DNA from: Pterobdella sp. o SKG-2022
Lineage: Eukaryota; Annelida; Clitellata; Hirudinida; Piscicolidae
Direction of reading: 5' to 3'
NCBI GenBank assembly: GCA_964035795.1
Contig: OZ038321.1
Span: 248,001 to 312,000 of the forward strand
Length of the DNA: 64,000 nucleotides
The translations under genes and the position numbers were made by a program. The notes under the pieces were generated by a model. It did no database searches. It saw only the letters and a program-made list of their open reading frames with translations, and was not told the origin of the DNA. Numbering within the stretch: the first letter of the stretch is position 1; each line of letters begins with the position of its first letter. This document shows positions 23,365-33,388 of the stretch, piece by piece.

Positions 23365-23489
23365 ATAGCATCGAACTTTACTACCCTAGGGTCTTGGTGA
23401 GACTCCGGTAGTAGTTTAAATCCCAGTATGTATACTGTGTTAAAAAAAAAAATAATAATAATAAGAAAAATAATAATAATAATTACAAT

Positions 23490-24305
23490 GATGACGTTAA
23501 TTATTTGTTATTTTCATGGATATTGTGTCCAGAGAGATAAGAGTTTTGAATAAAAACCCAAAATGTGGCTCATAGTAAAGATGAGAGATTTATTATGCCA
23601 TTGTATTTAATTATTCTTTCAGATCGAATTCTATCTGGAATAATATAAAAATTTATTTTAGTCGAAAATTCCGAAAAATATTTTTTTTGGAGTTTTGCAC
23701 TTTGAGATTGTCATAAAGAGATTGGGTCTATTAGGCTTTTAATGGCAAACTTTGACAGTCTACACAGTCTTTGAATCACATAAAAAATCGGACTTTTTAA
23801 TGACATGTTGAAATCATTTTATAAGTACAATCCATGACTCAAGTTTATCTCCATGTAGCTATAAACGATGATGATGATATCTGTTAGAGAAGGTTATTTG
23901 TTTTCTATTGTTTTATCTTATATCTTTTTTTTCAAAGACTTAAATCCAGGTTTGAGGGAACTCTTTTTCATAAGGCACTCAACCATAACTAGGATGATGA
24001 CGTAGACAGCCTGAACGAGGTAAACAAAAACAAAGCATCTATTAACTTTATTCCCAAAGCTTGTCGTGAGAGATTCCTTGGTAATGTGAGATCGTCTGAC
24101 GAGAAGCTTTGTGCGTTAATTTAACAAATACTTTCCGTTTGTTTCGCTCACTTATTATTCATAAGTGTGTTTTAAAAGTTTGAAAAATAAAGCTATTTGT
24201 GTCCATTGACAATAAATTAATAATAATTTGAAAAAAAAATTTTTTGTTTTTTTGAGCAAAAAGTTTTGTGTGACGTCATACTTGTTCAGAACAAAAAAAA
24301 TGATG
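23490..24305. other. Intergenic AT-rich DNA
   Basis: Nothing recognisable: no domain, RNA gene or long open frame on either strand. Confidence 0.5.
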
Positions 24306-24309
24306 AAAT

Positions 24310-24640
24310 AACAATCAATTATGAAACTCAATTAATTATGAAACTCAATTAATTATGAAACTCAATTAATTATGAAACTCAATTAATTATGAAACTCAAT
24401 TAATTATGAAACTCAATTAATTATGAAACTCAATTAATTATGAAACTCAATTAATTATAAAACTCAATTAATTATGAAAGTCAATTAATTAAATTATGAA
24501 CTCAATTAATTATGAAGTTATAAGCTCAATTAATTATGAAGTTATAAGCTCAATTAATTATGAAGTTATAAGCTCAATTAATTATGAAGTTATAAGCTCA
24601 ATTAATTATGAAGTTATAAGCTTAATTAATTATGAAACTT
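24310..24640. repeat. Minisatellite that switches from a 17-bp to a 24-bp unit
   Basis: About ten copies of AATTATGAAACTCAATT (17 bp) are followed by about five copies of a 24-bp unit, AATTATGAAGTTATAAGCTCAATT being two parts of the same motif split by an inserted GTTATAAG. The 24-bp unit looks derived from the 17-bp one. Confidence 0.92.
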
Positions 24641-25034
24641 AGGCGCCATCTTTAAAATGACTGGTCTGAAAATATTCAGAAGGGGAGGTAGTTTGGAAAG
24701 CAGCACAAACATTTGTGAAGCTGATCACAACTACACGAGTTTTCATTGGTGGGCAATAATGACTGCTTGTTTTAGTTTAGTGCTCTAATTCATATCTTTT
24801 CAATTTAAACTTCATTGGATCCATTGAGAAAATTCTTTCAGTCTCTCTTATTATAGTGGTGTTTGTGATGAACAAAAGTAAACATTTTCATAACAATTTA
24901 AAAAAAAAAGAACAAAGTGAGAATAAGCTTACTTTTAATTGGACAACAACTTCAAAAAACTTAACAAACTCAACAAAAACAACAAGTATAGACTTGAGCC
25001 AACTTCATAATCCCTGTAATTTGAACCAAGCGCG

Positions 25035-25105
25035 TGTGTTATATATATAAATATATATAAATATATAAATATATATAAATATATAAATATATATATATAT
25101 ATAAC
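25035..25105. repeat. AT-rich ATATAAAT microsatellite
   Basis: About 70 bp of alternating TATATAAATA words. Confidence 0.9.
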
Positions 25106-25925
25106 TTGAATGATTTTTTGTCATGAGGCTCAAACATGGCATCGTCAACATTCCATGCAAAACAGATGCAGATGAGCTGATCAGAAACATGGACAAAGAC
25201 CATAAGCTCGAGGCACAGAAATGAGGGTCAACCCAAAAACACTCTGTTCAGTACTATCTCATACCTGCTATCAAATGCAATCTTACCACTCCAGCTTCAA
25301 AGACCACAGATTTAATTCCTCTTCTCCAGGCCGACTAATGTATGCGAATGTATCTCAACCTATCCATTTTTACAGGCGTTTATATTCTTTCAGAAACACA
25401 AATCTCGTGTGTCTTGAACCCTCATTACTGGGTCACTTGAATCTGAACAAGATCTTCAACCACCTCTCATTACAATGCTCCTTGTCAAGACTAGGAAAGT
25501 TTATATACAAATGAAGGTCAAAGCAGGGTCAATATGAAAGTAAATTTAGTTTTGATGAGAAATTAAATTAATAATATAAGGTTAATCTTGAAAAAAAAAA
25601 AATAAATAAAAACAAAAAAAAATTAAATTGAAAGTAAACTGGATAATAATAAATTGAAAGTAAACTAGATATTATTCGAGGCATAATTCACGGTTGGTTG
25701 ACTTTTGTGGATGACTTGAAAAAAATTCAAAAAATCAATAAACTGATCGTTTGAGTTTAAAAGTGGAGTGAACACTTTAAAAAAATTGACTGTAAATGAA
25801 GAATTCACGAGCAAGGTGAAAGAAGAACAAAAATAAAAATAATATTCACTAAATAATAAGAATAATAATATTATTAATGATAATAATAATAATAATAAAA
25901 TATAGTAAAAATAAATGAAAATGAT
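25106..25925. other. Unassigned block, then AT-rich DNA
   Basis: Positions 25106-25520 have higher GC than the neighbourhood and look like old coding or repeat sequence, but no protein family could be recognised in any frame. From 25520 on the sequence is A/T-rich with AAT words. Confidence 0.4.
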
Positions 25926-26131
25926 AAATCAGCAAAAATTGAATATGATCTCAGAACACTGGTTCATTTAGATACGAAGCTTTTCGTTAACAAAGTAACA
26001 TTTCCAAATCGGTTATTTCAAGTCACTTGAAAATGTTACTTTTTTAACGAAAAGCTTCGTATCTAAATGAACCAGTGTTCTGAAATTATATTCATTTTAT
26101 TGCTTGCTTTTTGAAAAAATCAGCAAAAATT
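25926..26131. mobile_element. Foldback (hairpin) MITE-like element with a 15-bp flanking repeat
   Basis: Two 63-bp arms (25941-26003 and 26031-26093) are reverse complements with about 3 mismatches and a 27-bp loop. The sequence AAATCAGCAAAAATT occurs just outside the left arm (25926-25940) and again at 26117-26131, a possible target-site duplication. The arms contain ACGAAGCTTTTCGT, itself an imperfect palindrome. That word is shared with a hairpin near 52960 and, in degenerate form, one near 53885. There is no coding capacity. Confidence 0.8.
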
Positions 26132-26590
26132 ATCAATGAAAAGTGGAGCGAAATTTAAATAAATGATATTTAAAACCTAAAAAATGTGAATTCAAACTTG
26201 GAACATGAAAGTGAAGGGATATTTATAATTGATTTGAAAAAATCGCAATAATAATCGAAAAAAAATAATAGAAAAAAAAAACAAAAGTACTAAAAATAAT
26301 GAAGCTAATAACATAATAACAATAATAATAATAATAACAATAATAACATCATATGAACCTATTGCACACAAACGACTGTTGGCATAATGACCAGGGGATG
26401 CGACTACTTCATCTTTTTAATATGACCTTATGACGTTCAACATCAGACCTGGTAGTCAACATCTCAGTAGTTAAGTGAGAAGATGATGATGATGATGACG
26501 ATGAAACAATAGTAAACACGACTCTAATGCTATTTATAAAATTAAACATTGTAATATGAAGAAAAAAAACAACAATGATGACGTCATCCC

Positions 26591-27319
26591 TCAGTCGTTC
26601 ACCTTCTTCAGCAAATACTCAATGTAACTGAGGGCAGATTTGAGAATGAAGACGCGAGAAACTTTGATGTGTGACGTCATGTGGCTGTAACTGTTTCCGG
26701 GCATTTTTTTCCACAGTTCCTCGAAGGCCTTGTTGAGTTTGTCCATCCTTTTCCGCTCCCGCAAATTAGCTGCCTGTCGCTGAGTCTTGGTGATTTCCCG
26801 CTTGCGTCTTTTGCGTTTCTTGCCACAGTTCGAGAAGAATATGAGTTTTTCTTTGTCTAGTTTAACAGGGTTGAAACTGTACTGTGGTTGGTCGATACGT
26901 GGGGCGTTGAAGGTGGTGTGACTGCTAATGGGGTTGTCTTTCAAAAATTCTTCAAATCCATCATTCCTCAGAAAAAGATTCTCTGTCGAACCACTTCCGT
27001 CAACGCCTTTTAAGTCACTCAAAAGTGAATTTTGATTGGAAGGTTGATGGCGCTTGAAGAAGATGATGGAGGCATGGGGTTTGGAGGTAGAAAGGTTTTC
27101 AGAGAAAAGTTGAGAAGGGAGGTGAAGAGAAGAGAAGTGGGGAAAAGTGGTGTTGTAGGTGAAATCGTTGAATGAAGGGTGGGTGTAGTGGAGCTGATTG
27201 TCGTGGAGGGGCTGGTTGTTGTGGAGAGGCTGGTTGTTGTGGAGGGGCTGGTTGTCGTGGAGAGGCTGGTTGTTGTGGGAGGGTTGGCTGAGTATGGGGC
27301 ATATCGTGTCGTAAGACAT
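26591..27319 (-). CDS. bHLH transcription factor, Fer3/Ptf1a-like (class A)
   Basis: Tissue-specific E-box-binding factor expected to dimerise with an E protein in the nucleus. Coding is 242 aa in one exon: ATG at 27319, TGA at 26593. The N-terminal half is low-complexity, with tandem NNQPLH/DNQPLH hexapeptides. The bHLH is at the very C-terminus: a basic cluster KKRKRRKRE, then QRQAANLRERKRM (the E and R residues that contact the E-box are present), helix 1 LNKAFEELWKKMP, loop, and helix 2 VFILKSALSYIEYLL. QRQAAN-RERKRM-LN-AF fits the Fer3/FERD3L group best, with Ptf1a and Hand/Twist relatives next. The loop and second helix are divergent, so orthology is unsure. A good splice acceptor (TTATTTCAG, ending at 27347) lies 27 bp upstream of the ATG and suggests a 5' UTR intron. 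Confidence 0.88.
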   Translation of the reverse strand: MSYDTICPILSQPSHNNQPLHDNQPLHNNQPLHNNQPLHDNQLHYTHPSFNDFTYNTTFPHFSSLHLPSQLFSENLSTSKPHASIIFFKRHQPSNQNSLLSDLKGVDGSGSTENLFLRNDGFEEFLKDNPISSHTTFNAPRIDQPQYSFNPVKLDKEKLIFFSNCGKKRKRRKREITKTQRQAANLRERKRMDKLNKAFEELWKKMPGNSYSHMTSHIKVSRVFILKSALSYIEYLLKKVND

Positions 27320-27349
27320 CCTGTTTCGGGAAGGAGGTTGTTTTTGCTG

Positions 27350-28470
27350 AAATAATAAAAATAATAATATATATTATTTTTATTAATTTGTTTATTATTA
27401 TTATTCATAATATTAATATTTTGATTGGTAAAGTGCCATTTATATTGGCACTAAAGAGTTTGTTTTTATTGGAGTGGTGAAGACTGTCCATTATTAGTGC
27501 TACTATTATTATTAATACTTTTGTTATTATTATTTCACTTCAGCATCAAGTTAAGGTGAACAATTTTTGAATATCGTCAAATTTTTATCAAAAATCTCTA
27601 TATAGTTTTTGGATCTAAAAGTAAACAGGCACCTACTATGAATGATGGATGAGGTAGGAGCAATGAGGCAAACTCAAATTACTATATATATATATATATT
27701 TTTTTTTTTGATAACTACAACGCAATTATTTACAGTTAATTAATTAATTAATTAATTTTTAAATAATAACAAAAAAATTCTGAAAGAGTTTTCATCTCTT
27801 CTTGATTTGTTTTTTTAAATATTCATTGAAGCGTTAAGTATTGATTTTTTTATTAATAGCTTATTAATAACGAAATAACCAACTATGATTGGCTGATAAG
27901 CTTGAACCCAGCCTCTTTGCGGATAGTTGACAAGTGAAATTGATGAGATATAAATAATGTGTTTTTTAAAACGACTTTATAATGTCAGTTTTGAAAAATA
28001 TTAATTATGATGATGATGATGATGAGGAAGATGGTGATGACAATGATAACAAGACAAAAGTAAACAAAATTTGCAGGTGAAAAGCGTTGGAAACTTATCG
28101 ATTAGGTACTTTGAAGTCAAAACTTTGGACTTTATTGAATTCACTTTTGAACTCTTCATGATGTTGATCCGATCAATAAATATTGATCGGATCATTAAAA
28201 TTGAAATTTATTTTTTTCAAGTGTTGCATTGAAGCAAAATGTTGACAAATTTCCCCAAAGAATCATAATTCTAAATAAGGAATATGAAAATGAGCTAAAA
28301 ACAAAATAAAGAACAATAATAATAATGTTATTATTATTAGTGGGTGAAAAAAAATAATAAAAATAATATTATAATTGTATGAAAAAATAATAAAACTAAA
28401 AAATAAAACAATATATTAATAAAATCATCAATAACAATTCACCATGAACTTTGTCGTAAAAAATGTCATC
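27350..28470. other. Upstream region of the bHLH gene
   Basis: AT-rich, with AT and TTAA microsatellite runs near 27685-27760. No gene or defined promoter element is recognised. It likely holds the first noncoding exon and promoter of the bHLH gene (inference). Confidence 0.35.
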
Positions 28471-28475
28471 AGTGA

Positions 28476-28476
<1 letters not shown>

Positions 28477-28555
<79 letters not shown>

Positions 28556-28559
28556 TAAC

Positions 28560-28596
<37 letters not shown>

Positions 28597-28600
28597 GTAA
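28477..28600. repeat. AAT microsatellite
   Basis: About 40 AAT triplets with two AAC interruptions near 28550-28560. Confidence 0.92.
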
Positions 28601-28689
28601 AAGAATAATAACGATAAGAACAATAAAAATAATGATAACAATAGAAACAATGATAATATCAAAAGCGATGAAAAAGATCAAGAAAGATA

Positions 28690-28905
28690 AATGATGATGA
28701 TGATGATGATGGTGGGGATTATGATGATGATGGTGATGATGATCATGATGAAGATGATGATGGTGGTGATGAAGAAGAAGATGATGATGATGGTGATGAT
28801 GATCATGATGAAGATGATGATGGTGGTGATGAAGAAGATGATGATGATGATGGTGGTGATGATGAAGCTGATGATGATGATGATGATGATGATAATGGTG
28901 ATCAT
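28690..28905. repeat. GAT-rich microsatellite at the 5' side of a LINE fragment
   Basis: Imperfect GAT/GGT/GAA triplets containing a duplicated block (two copies of GATGATCATGATGAAGATG, near 28737 and 28797). It runs straight into the truncated LINE at about 28908. Confidence 0.9.
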
Positions 28906-28907
28906 CA

Positions 28908-30155
28908 GAGCAGGTGTTCCCCAAGGGGGCGTCCTATCACCCACTCTCTTCGACATATACCTCTCAGACATACCAATCCCCAAAATCAGCTCACTCAACC
29001 TCATTATCTACGCAGACGACATCACCCTAACATCATCCCACCCCAACATCAACACAGCCACCCACAACCTCTTACCATACCTCAATGAAATACACACATG
29101 GGCTCACAATAACAACCTACAAATCAACCCTACCAAAACCACATCAACTCTCATGACCCCAGACCCATCAGAATATAACAAACCTCTGAACATCCACATC
29201 AACAACATTCCCATCTCCACCACCTCCAACCCTACCATCCTTGGCTTAACTTTTGATCCCAAACTAAAATACTCCACCCACACAGGCAACACCATCACTA
29301 AAGCAATAAAAACACTCAATCTCTCAAAACTCCTCACATCAACACACTGGGGAAAAAGCAAAGAAGCACCCATCACCACATACAAAACATTACTCTTTTC
29401 CATCATCGAATACGCCAACACCATCTGATCACCCATCATCTCATCCACCTCTCTCAACAAACTCCAAAAAATCTAAAACGCAGCCTTGAGAACAATCACT
29501 GGCTGCACTCTAGACACCAACACCCAACACCTCCACTCAGAGACCAAAATTCTCCCACTCCAAAACCTTCTCAAACTTCACGCATCACAACTCACACAAA
29601 AAGCTTTCCACCCCACTTATCCCCTACACCCACTCACCACACAAAAAGCCCACCCCAGATGCAAAAAATAATCCACGTTCAACAACAACATCAACTACAC
29701 CCTAAACATACCCTCCTCCACCCAGTCCACCTCTCACACACAAATAAAAAACAACATGAAAACCATACACACAAAAATAGTACACGACTACATATCATCC
29801 ACTCACAACAAAATCTTCAGCAAGCAACCCCCACCCATTCATAAATCAGAAACCACCCTAGACCACCACACTAGCCGCACTCTCGCCCAACTCAGATCAA
29901 ATAAATCACCTTTCATTCTCTCATAGCTCAAAAAAATCTCACCCTCATTTCCTCCCTCACCTTCATGCCCACTGCCAAACACACATTCACGACACCTCTC
30001 ACCTCTTCACCTGTTCCAAAATAAGTACCACACTGGGCCCTGAGAGTCTGTGGACCGACCCCGCGAGAGCGGCTGAGCTTCTCGACCACTGGACGGTCTT
30101 GATGGGGACATGAGGAGCACCCAACAAGACTAGGGTGATCGGGGTAAAGAAAAAA
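28908..30155 (+). mobile_element. 5'-truncated Jockey/I-superfamily LINE, decayed
   Basis: It begins at the RT motif AGVPQGGVLSPTLFDIY, followed by LIIYADDITL (catalytic YADD), LQINPTKT and ILGLTFDPKLKY. The C-terminal part has NAALRTITGCTLDTNTQHLH, ILPLQNLLKLHASQL and, near the end, HLFTCSKI...LGPESLWTDPA. In-frame stops are present, including TGA after EYANTI where relatives have Trp and TAA in LQKI*NAAL where Gln is expected, plus frameshifts after about 29700. The coding strand is unusually C/A-rich. The insert lies exactly between two GAT arrays. Clade assignment within Jockey/I is uncertain. Confidence 0.85.
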
Positions 30156-30162
30156 AAAGAGG

Positions 30163-30400
30163 ATGGTGATGATGATGATATTGATGGTGATGATGATGAA
30201 GATGATGAAGATGATGATGGTGGTGATGATGAAGATGATGATGGTGGTGAGGACGAAGATGATGAGAATGGTGATGGTGATGATGAGAATGGTGATGGTG
30301 ATGATGAGGATGGTGATGATGATGATGATCATGATATTGATGGTGATGATGATGATGAGGATGGTGATGATGATGAGAATGGTGATGATGATTGTTGTTG
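30163..30400. repeat. GAT microsatellite between two LINE 3' ends
   Basis: About 235 bp of GATGATGATGGTGGT-type triplets. On the left it abuts the 3' end of the plus-strand LINE (28908-30155). On the right it abuts the 3' end of the minus-strand LINE (30405-34180). Confidence 0.92.
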
Positions 30401-30933
30401 TTGAGCGATGAGTGAAAGCGAGTTAGTGTAGTAGGGGCTGGGATTGTGAAATGTTTGAGAGGTCTGATATCGATTTCCACTTATCCCATATCATCAGTCA
30501 GTTTAGGGTTTAATGCCATTGTGTCGAAAGAAAGGGGTTCAGCAGGTGGCCGATATATACGAGGACATTTGTAGATGGCATGCTCAGCGGTCTCATCACC
30601 TAGGCCACATTTCCGACAGATGGTATCAACTGCTGTGTTGATTTTTGCCAACCAATATTTGAGTTCTGGATGGTGACCAGATCGAAGGCGGCCTAAAGTC
30701 ACCTGATCTCTTCTTCCCAGTTGGCCTTCTTCTTTTCTGTTAACCTTTGATTCTCTATCACCATAGATCTGCTGAGTGAGTTTATGCGACGCCTGCCCGC
30801 TCCTCGTTTCTCTGCGTATCATCGCTTTGGCTGTGGTGTAGTGATGGTCAACGTCCGTTTGGTCAGTGTCAGCCCCCTTCTTTGCCTGAGCATCTGCTAG
30901 CTTGTTGCCACTGATGCCGCAGTGACCCGGGCA

Positions 30934-31398
30934 TCAAGTAAAGGTCACCTGGCAGCTCCATGCCGTCAGCATTGAAAGTGTTTTAAGGACAGTGTGTTCG
31001 TCCCTGTCGTTGCACGGTTGGGATGGGTGCGTTGCCTGAATGCGAAGTAAGACAGATTGGCTATCGCTGACAATTCGGGCTTTCTGAACGTGCACTTCCG
31101 CCTGGATTTCTTGAAGTGCTTTAACCACCGTCTTTATTTCCGCCTGGCAAGAGAAACACCATTTGCCGGTGGGAATGGCAAAATAGCGGAGAACTTGAGG
31201 GTCGCTAGGGTGGCCAGTGGTAACGACAATTTCACCACCACCTGTTCCGGTCCCACTCGTTGCTGATCCGTCGGTAAACAAAACCAGGTCAAAGGTGTTC
31301 CAGCCTTCCTCCAGTCGTTGCAATGAGCATTTCTTGTCAGCTTCAGCGTCCCCGGACATGCTGCTGAAAGTCTCGAAGATATGTTCACCTATCTGCAT
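30934..31398 (-). pseudogene. LINE RNase H fragment
   Basis: RNase HI-type domain typical of the I group of LINEs: FDLVLFTDGSATSGT (first catalytic Asp), CQAEIKTVVKALQ (catalytic Glu), IVSDSQSVLL (second Asp). After a nonsense TGA where relatives have Trp, CPGHCGISGNKLADAQAKKG follows (last Asp). Without the stop the domain would be complete. Confidence 0.85.
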
Positions 31399-31926
31399 CC
31401 ATGGAGGGAAAAGTTTTAGCTATTTGGCAGAACTGGCATTTTCGAAGATTGACTCCCATACTGCTCCGGTCTTGGCTCGCCAGCTGGGCATTTTCGTGCG
31501 TTGACGGGATGACGCGGGTTTTCGGGTGCAATCCTTTTCGACTTTTCTAGAGCTATGGAGCAGAGTTGTGTGGCTTTCGTGCCAATTTTTGGAAGATTAG
31601 CCTCGGCAAGAATCGCCTCCACTGGTGTGGTTTTGACTTGTCCAGTGATAGCTCGTCCCGCAAATCGTTGGCATGTCTCCAGCTTTTCCATAGTTGAAGA
31701 CGACACCCATGGTAGCCATGAGGCCGCCGCATATTCAACAGCTGATCTGCCCGTCGGGATGAAGGTAGCCCGTAATGTTTGTTTGTCGTAGCCCCAGTCA
31801 GTCGTCGCAAGGCATCTCAAAGCACTAGCCTGTCTTCGCAGCTTTCCGCCGACAGTCGCTGCATGGGGGACAAAGGTTAACTGACGATCATATGTGACAC
31901 CAAGGAACTTGGAGAGGGGATTATAC

Positions 31927-32415
31927 TTAAGTGCATGGTTTCAAATTGGGACGCCAGCTAGCTTCGTGCGTGCTGGTGATGAAAAAGGAGCATTCTGACT
32001 TCTGGACAGAGAGTTCCATCTTCCACAGCTTGCTCCATTCCGCGATGTGGTTCAGGTTAGTTTGCAAGGTTTGTTCTGCTTGTAGTAGACCAGAAGCCTG
32101 ACTCCAAACAGCTACATCGTCTGCGAAAAGGTTCACGTTGGATTGAGCGATGCCGTTGGGTAGGTCATTAATATAAAAAAGGAACAGAAGTGGCGATAAA
32201 ACTGATCCCCGTGGGACGCCTTGCTTCAAAATGACCGTTTTGCTTTTTTCTCCGTCAAACGTCACCCATGTGAGTCTGTTGAAAAGCCAAGTTTGGACCC
32301 ATCGTAGCATCTTGGTTGGGACTCCCATTTGCTGCATTTTGAAAAGAAGCGCGTCCCGCCACACCATGTCATATGCTCTAGAGTAGTCGATCAGAGCCAT
32401 TATCGTACGCTGCAT
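31927..32415 (-). pseudogene. LINE reverse transcriptase fragment
   Basis: RT palm motifs ALIDYSRAYDMVWRD (A), GVPRGSVLSPLLFLFYINDLP (B, one residue off the usual GVPQGS) and NLFADDVAVW (C, catalytic Asp-Asp), then WKMELSVQKSEC. The upstream third of the RT and the C-terminal part of the endonuclease are deleted. A frameshift near 31930 separates it from the thumb. Confidence 0.85.
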
Positions 32416-33388
32416 TGGTACGTGCTGGAACCCATCACTGATAGATTGGGAAAGTCGGAGAAGCTGGTCTTCTCGGCATCTATGATGGCCTCCGCCAGCT
32501 GGGCACCTGTATCGTCAGACTGTGCATGCTTATCCCATATTTCACTGTGGGCATTCAAATCAGCACATAATATCTCATTCTCCTGTATTTCTGGTTGAAA
32601 AACAAACATTGAAAAACCAATCCGTTGCAGGAAATGGGAGTTCTCCGGAGGGAGATACCAATTGGAGATGGTTACTGTCTGCTGGTTGGAAATTGGCATC
32701 TGTATTGACAGTCTTTCAAGAGCTCCTTCTTCATTGTTGATTGGTCGGCACACTTTGTAGGGTAGTGATTTCTTGACATACATTAGAAGACCTCCTTCCC
32801 GAGATTCCCCTTGTACTGGTCGGTCTCTACGAACTGAGTGATAATTGGTGAGAGTTGGGGTTTTATCGCGCGGGAGAAGGCGAGTTTCTTGTATTGCGAT
32901 TACATCTACCTTGTGCTTTTCGGCTAAGTCTTCAAGAAGTTGGCTTCCCCTGTAAATACCATTTGCGTTTCACTGTAGTATACTGATCTGTGGCTGAAGA
33001 TCCCGGCCGAGGTCTTGTCGAGCTTTGGTTTGGTTTTGTCGTCAGTGTCTTTCTGATCTCCTTGTGATCGGCACTTGGGGCAACGCCATGTAAGTGTTTG
33101 GGGGTACACATTTGCTTGACTTCTCATCGTAGTCATGCATTGGATATGGAAAGGACTCTTACACTGACTGCATTTGAGTCGGCGAGCACCACGGTGGATT
33201 TTTTCTTTGCATTCCATGCACCAGGTGCCATCAAGCTGGGCTTGTGGTTTCTTCTCAGATTCAGCTGCGGAGGTATTTGTTTCCACGAAAGTTGCTGGAG
33301 GGTTTGTAGCTGGGAGTGAAAGCACGTGGTCTACTTCTGTCACCTCTCGACCAAAACAGCAGCTCCACTCTCGACGTCCATCTATGAT

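Larger units (their letters stand above)
18805..23445 (+). mobile_element. Decayed R4/Dong-type LINE with restriction-like endonuclease
   Basis: One-ORF LINE of the R2 superfamily, broken by many stops and frameshifts. In order: three diverged tandem units of about 100-145 bp (19022-19397, possible promoter-bearing 5' repeats); a Myb-like DNA-binding stretch around 19940-20150 (KRHKWTSEEY ... ANTRRYIKKKRAN); an RT with NVPNWKTPGPD near 21080, YHPITCLPTIYKTLTS near 21275, LPEEQKGCR, KIMTGIFQGDSLSPL near 21650 and YMDD near 21800; a CCHC finger (CRLCRTHPETISHIVSGC, about 22790-22845); and a restriction-like endonuclease at 23040-23365 (KPDIVV ... ILVDIPVPSD, VVPIVVGALG). AAT tracts flank it, which agrees with the known TAA-repeat preference of Dong-like elements. 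The 5' limit is approximate. Confidence 0.85.

Noticed and set aside
28469..30480. His-rich, Met-rich and Asp-rich open frames on both strands
   Set aside because: Translations of GAT/ATC microsatellites; they fuse to LINE sequence only by chance.
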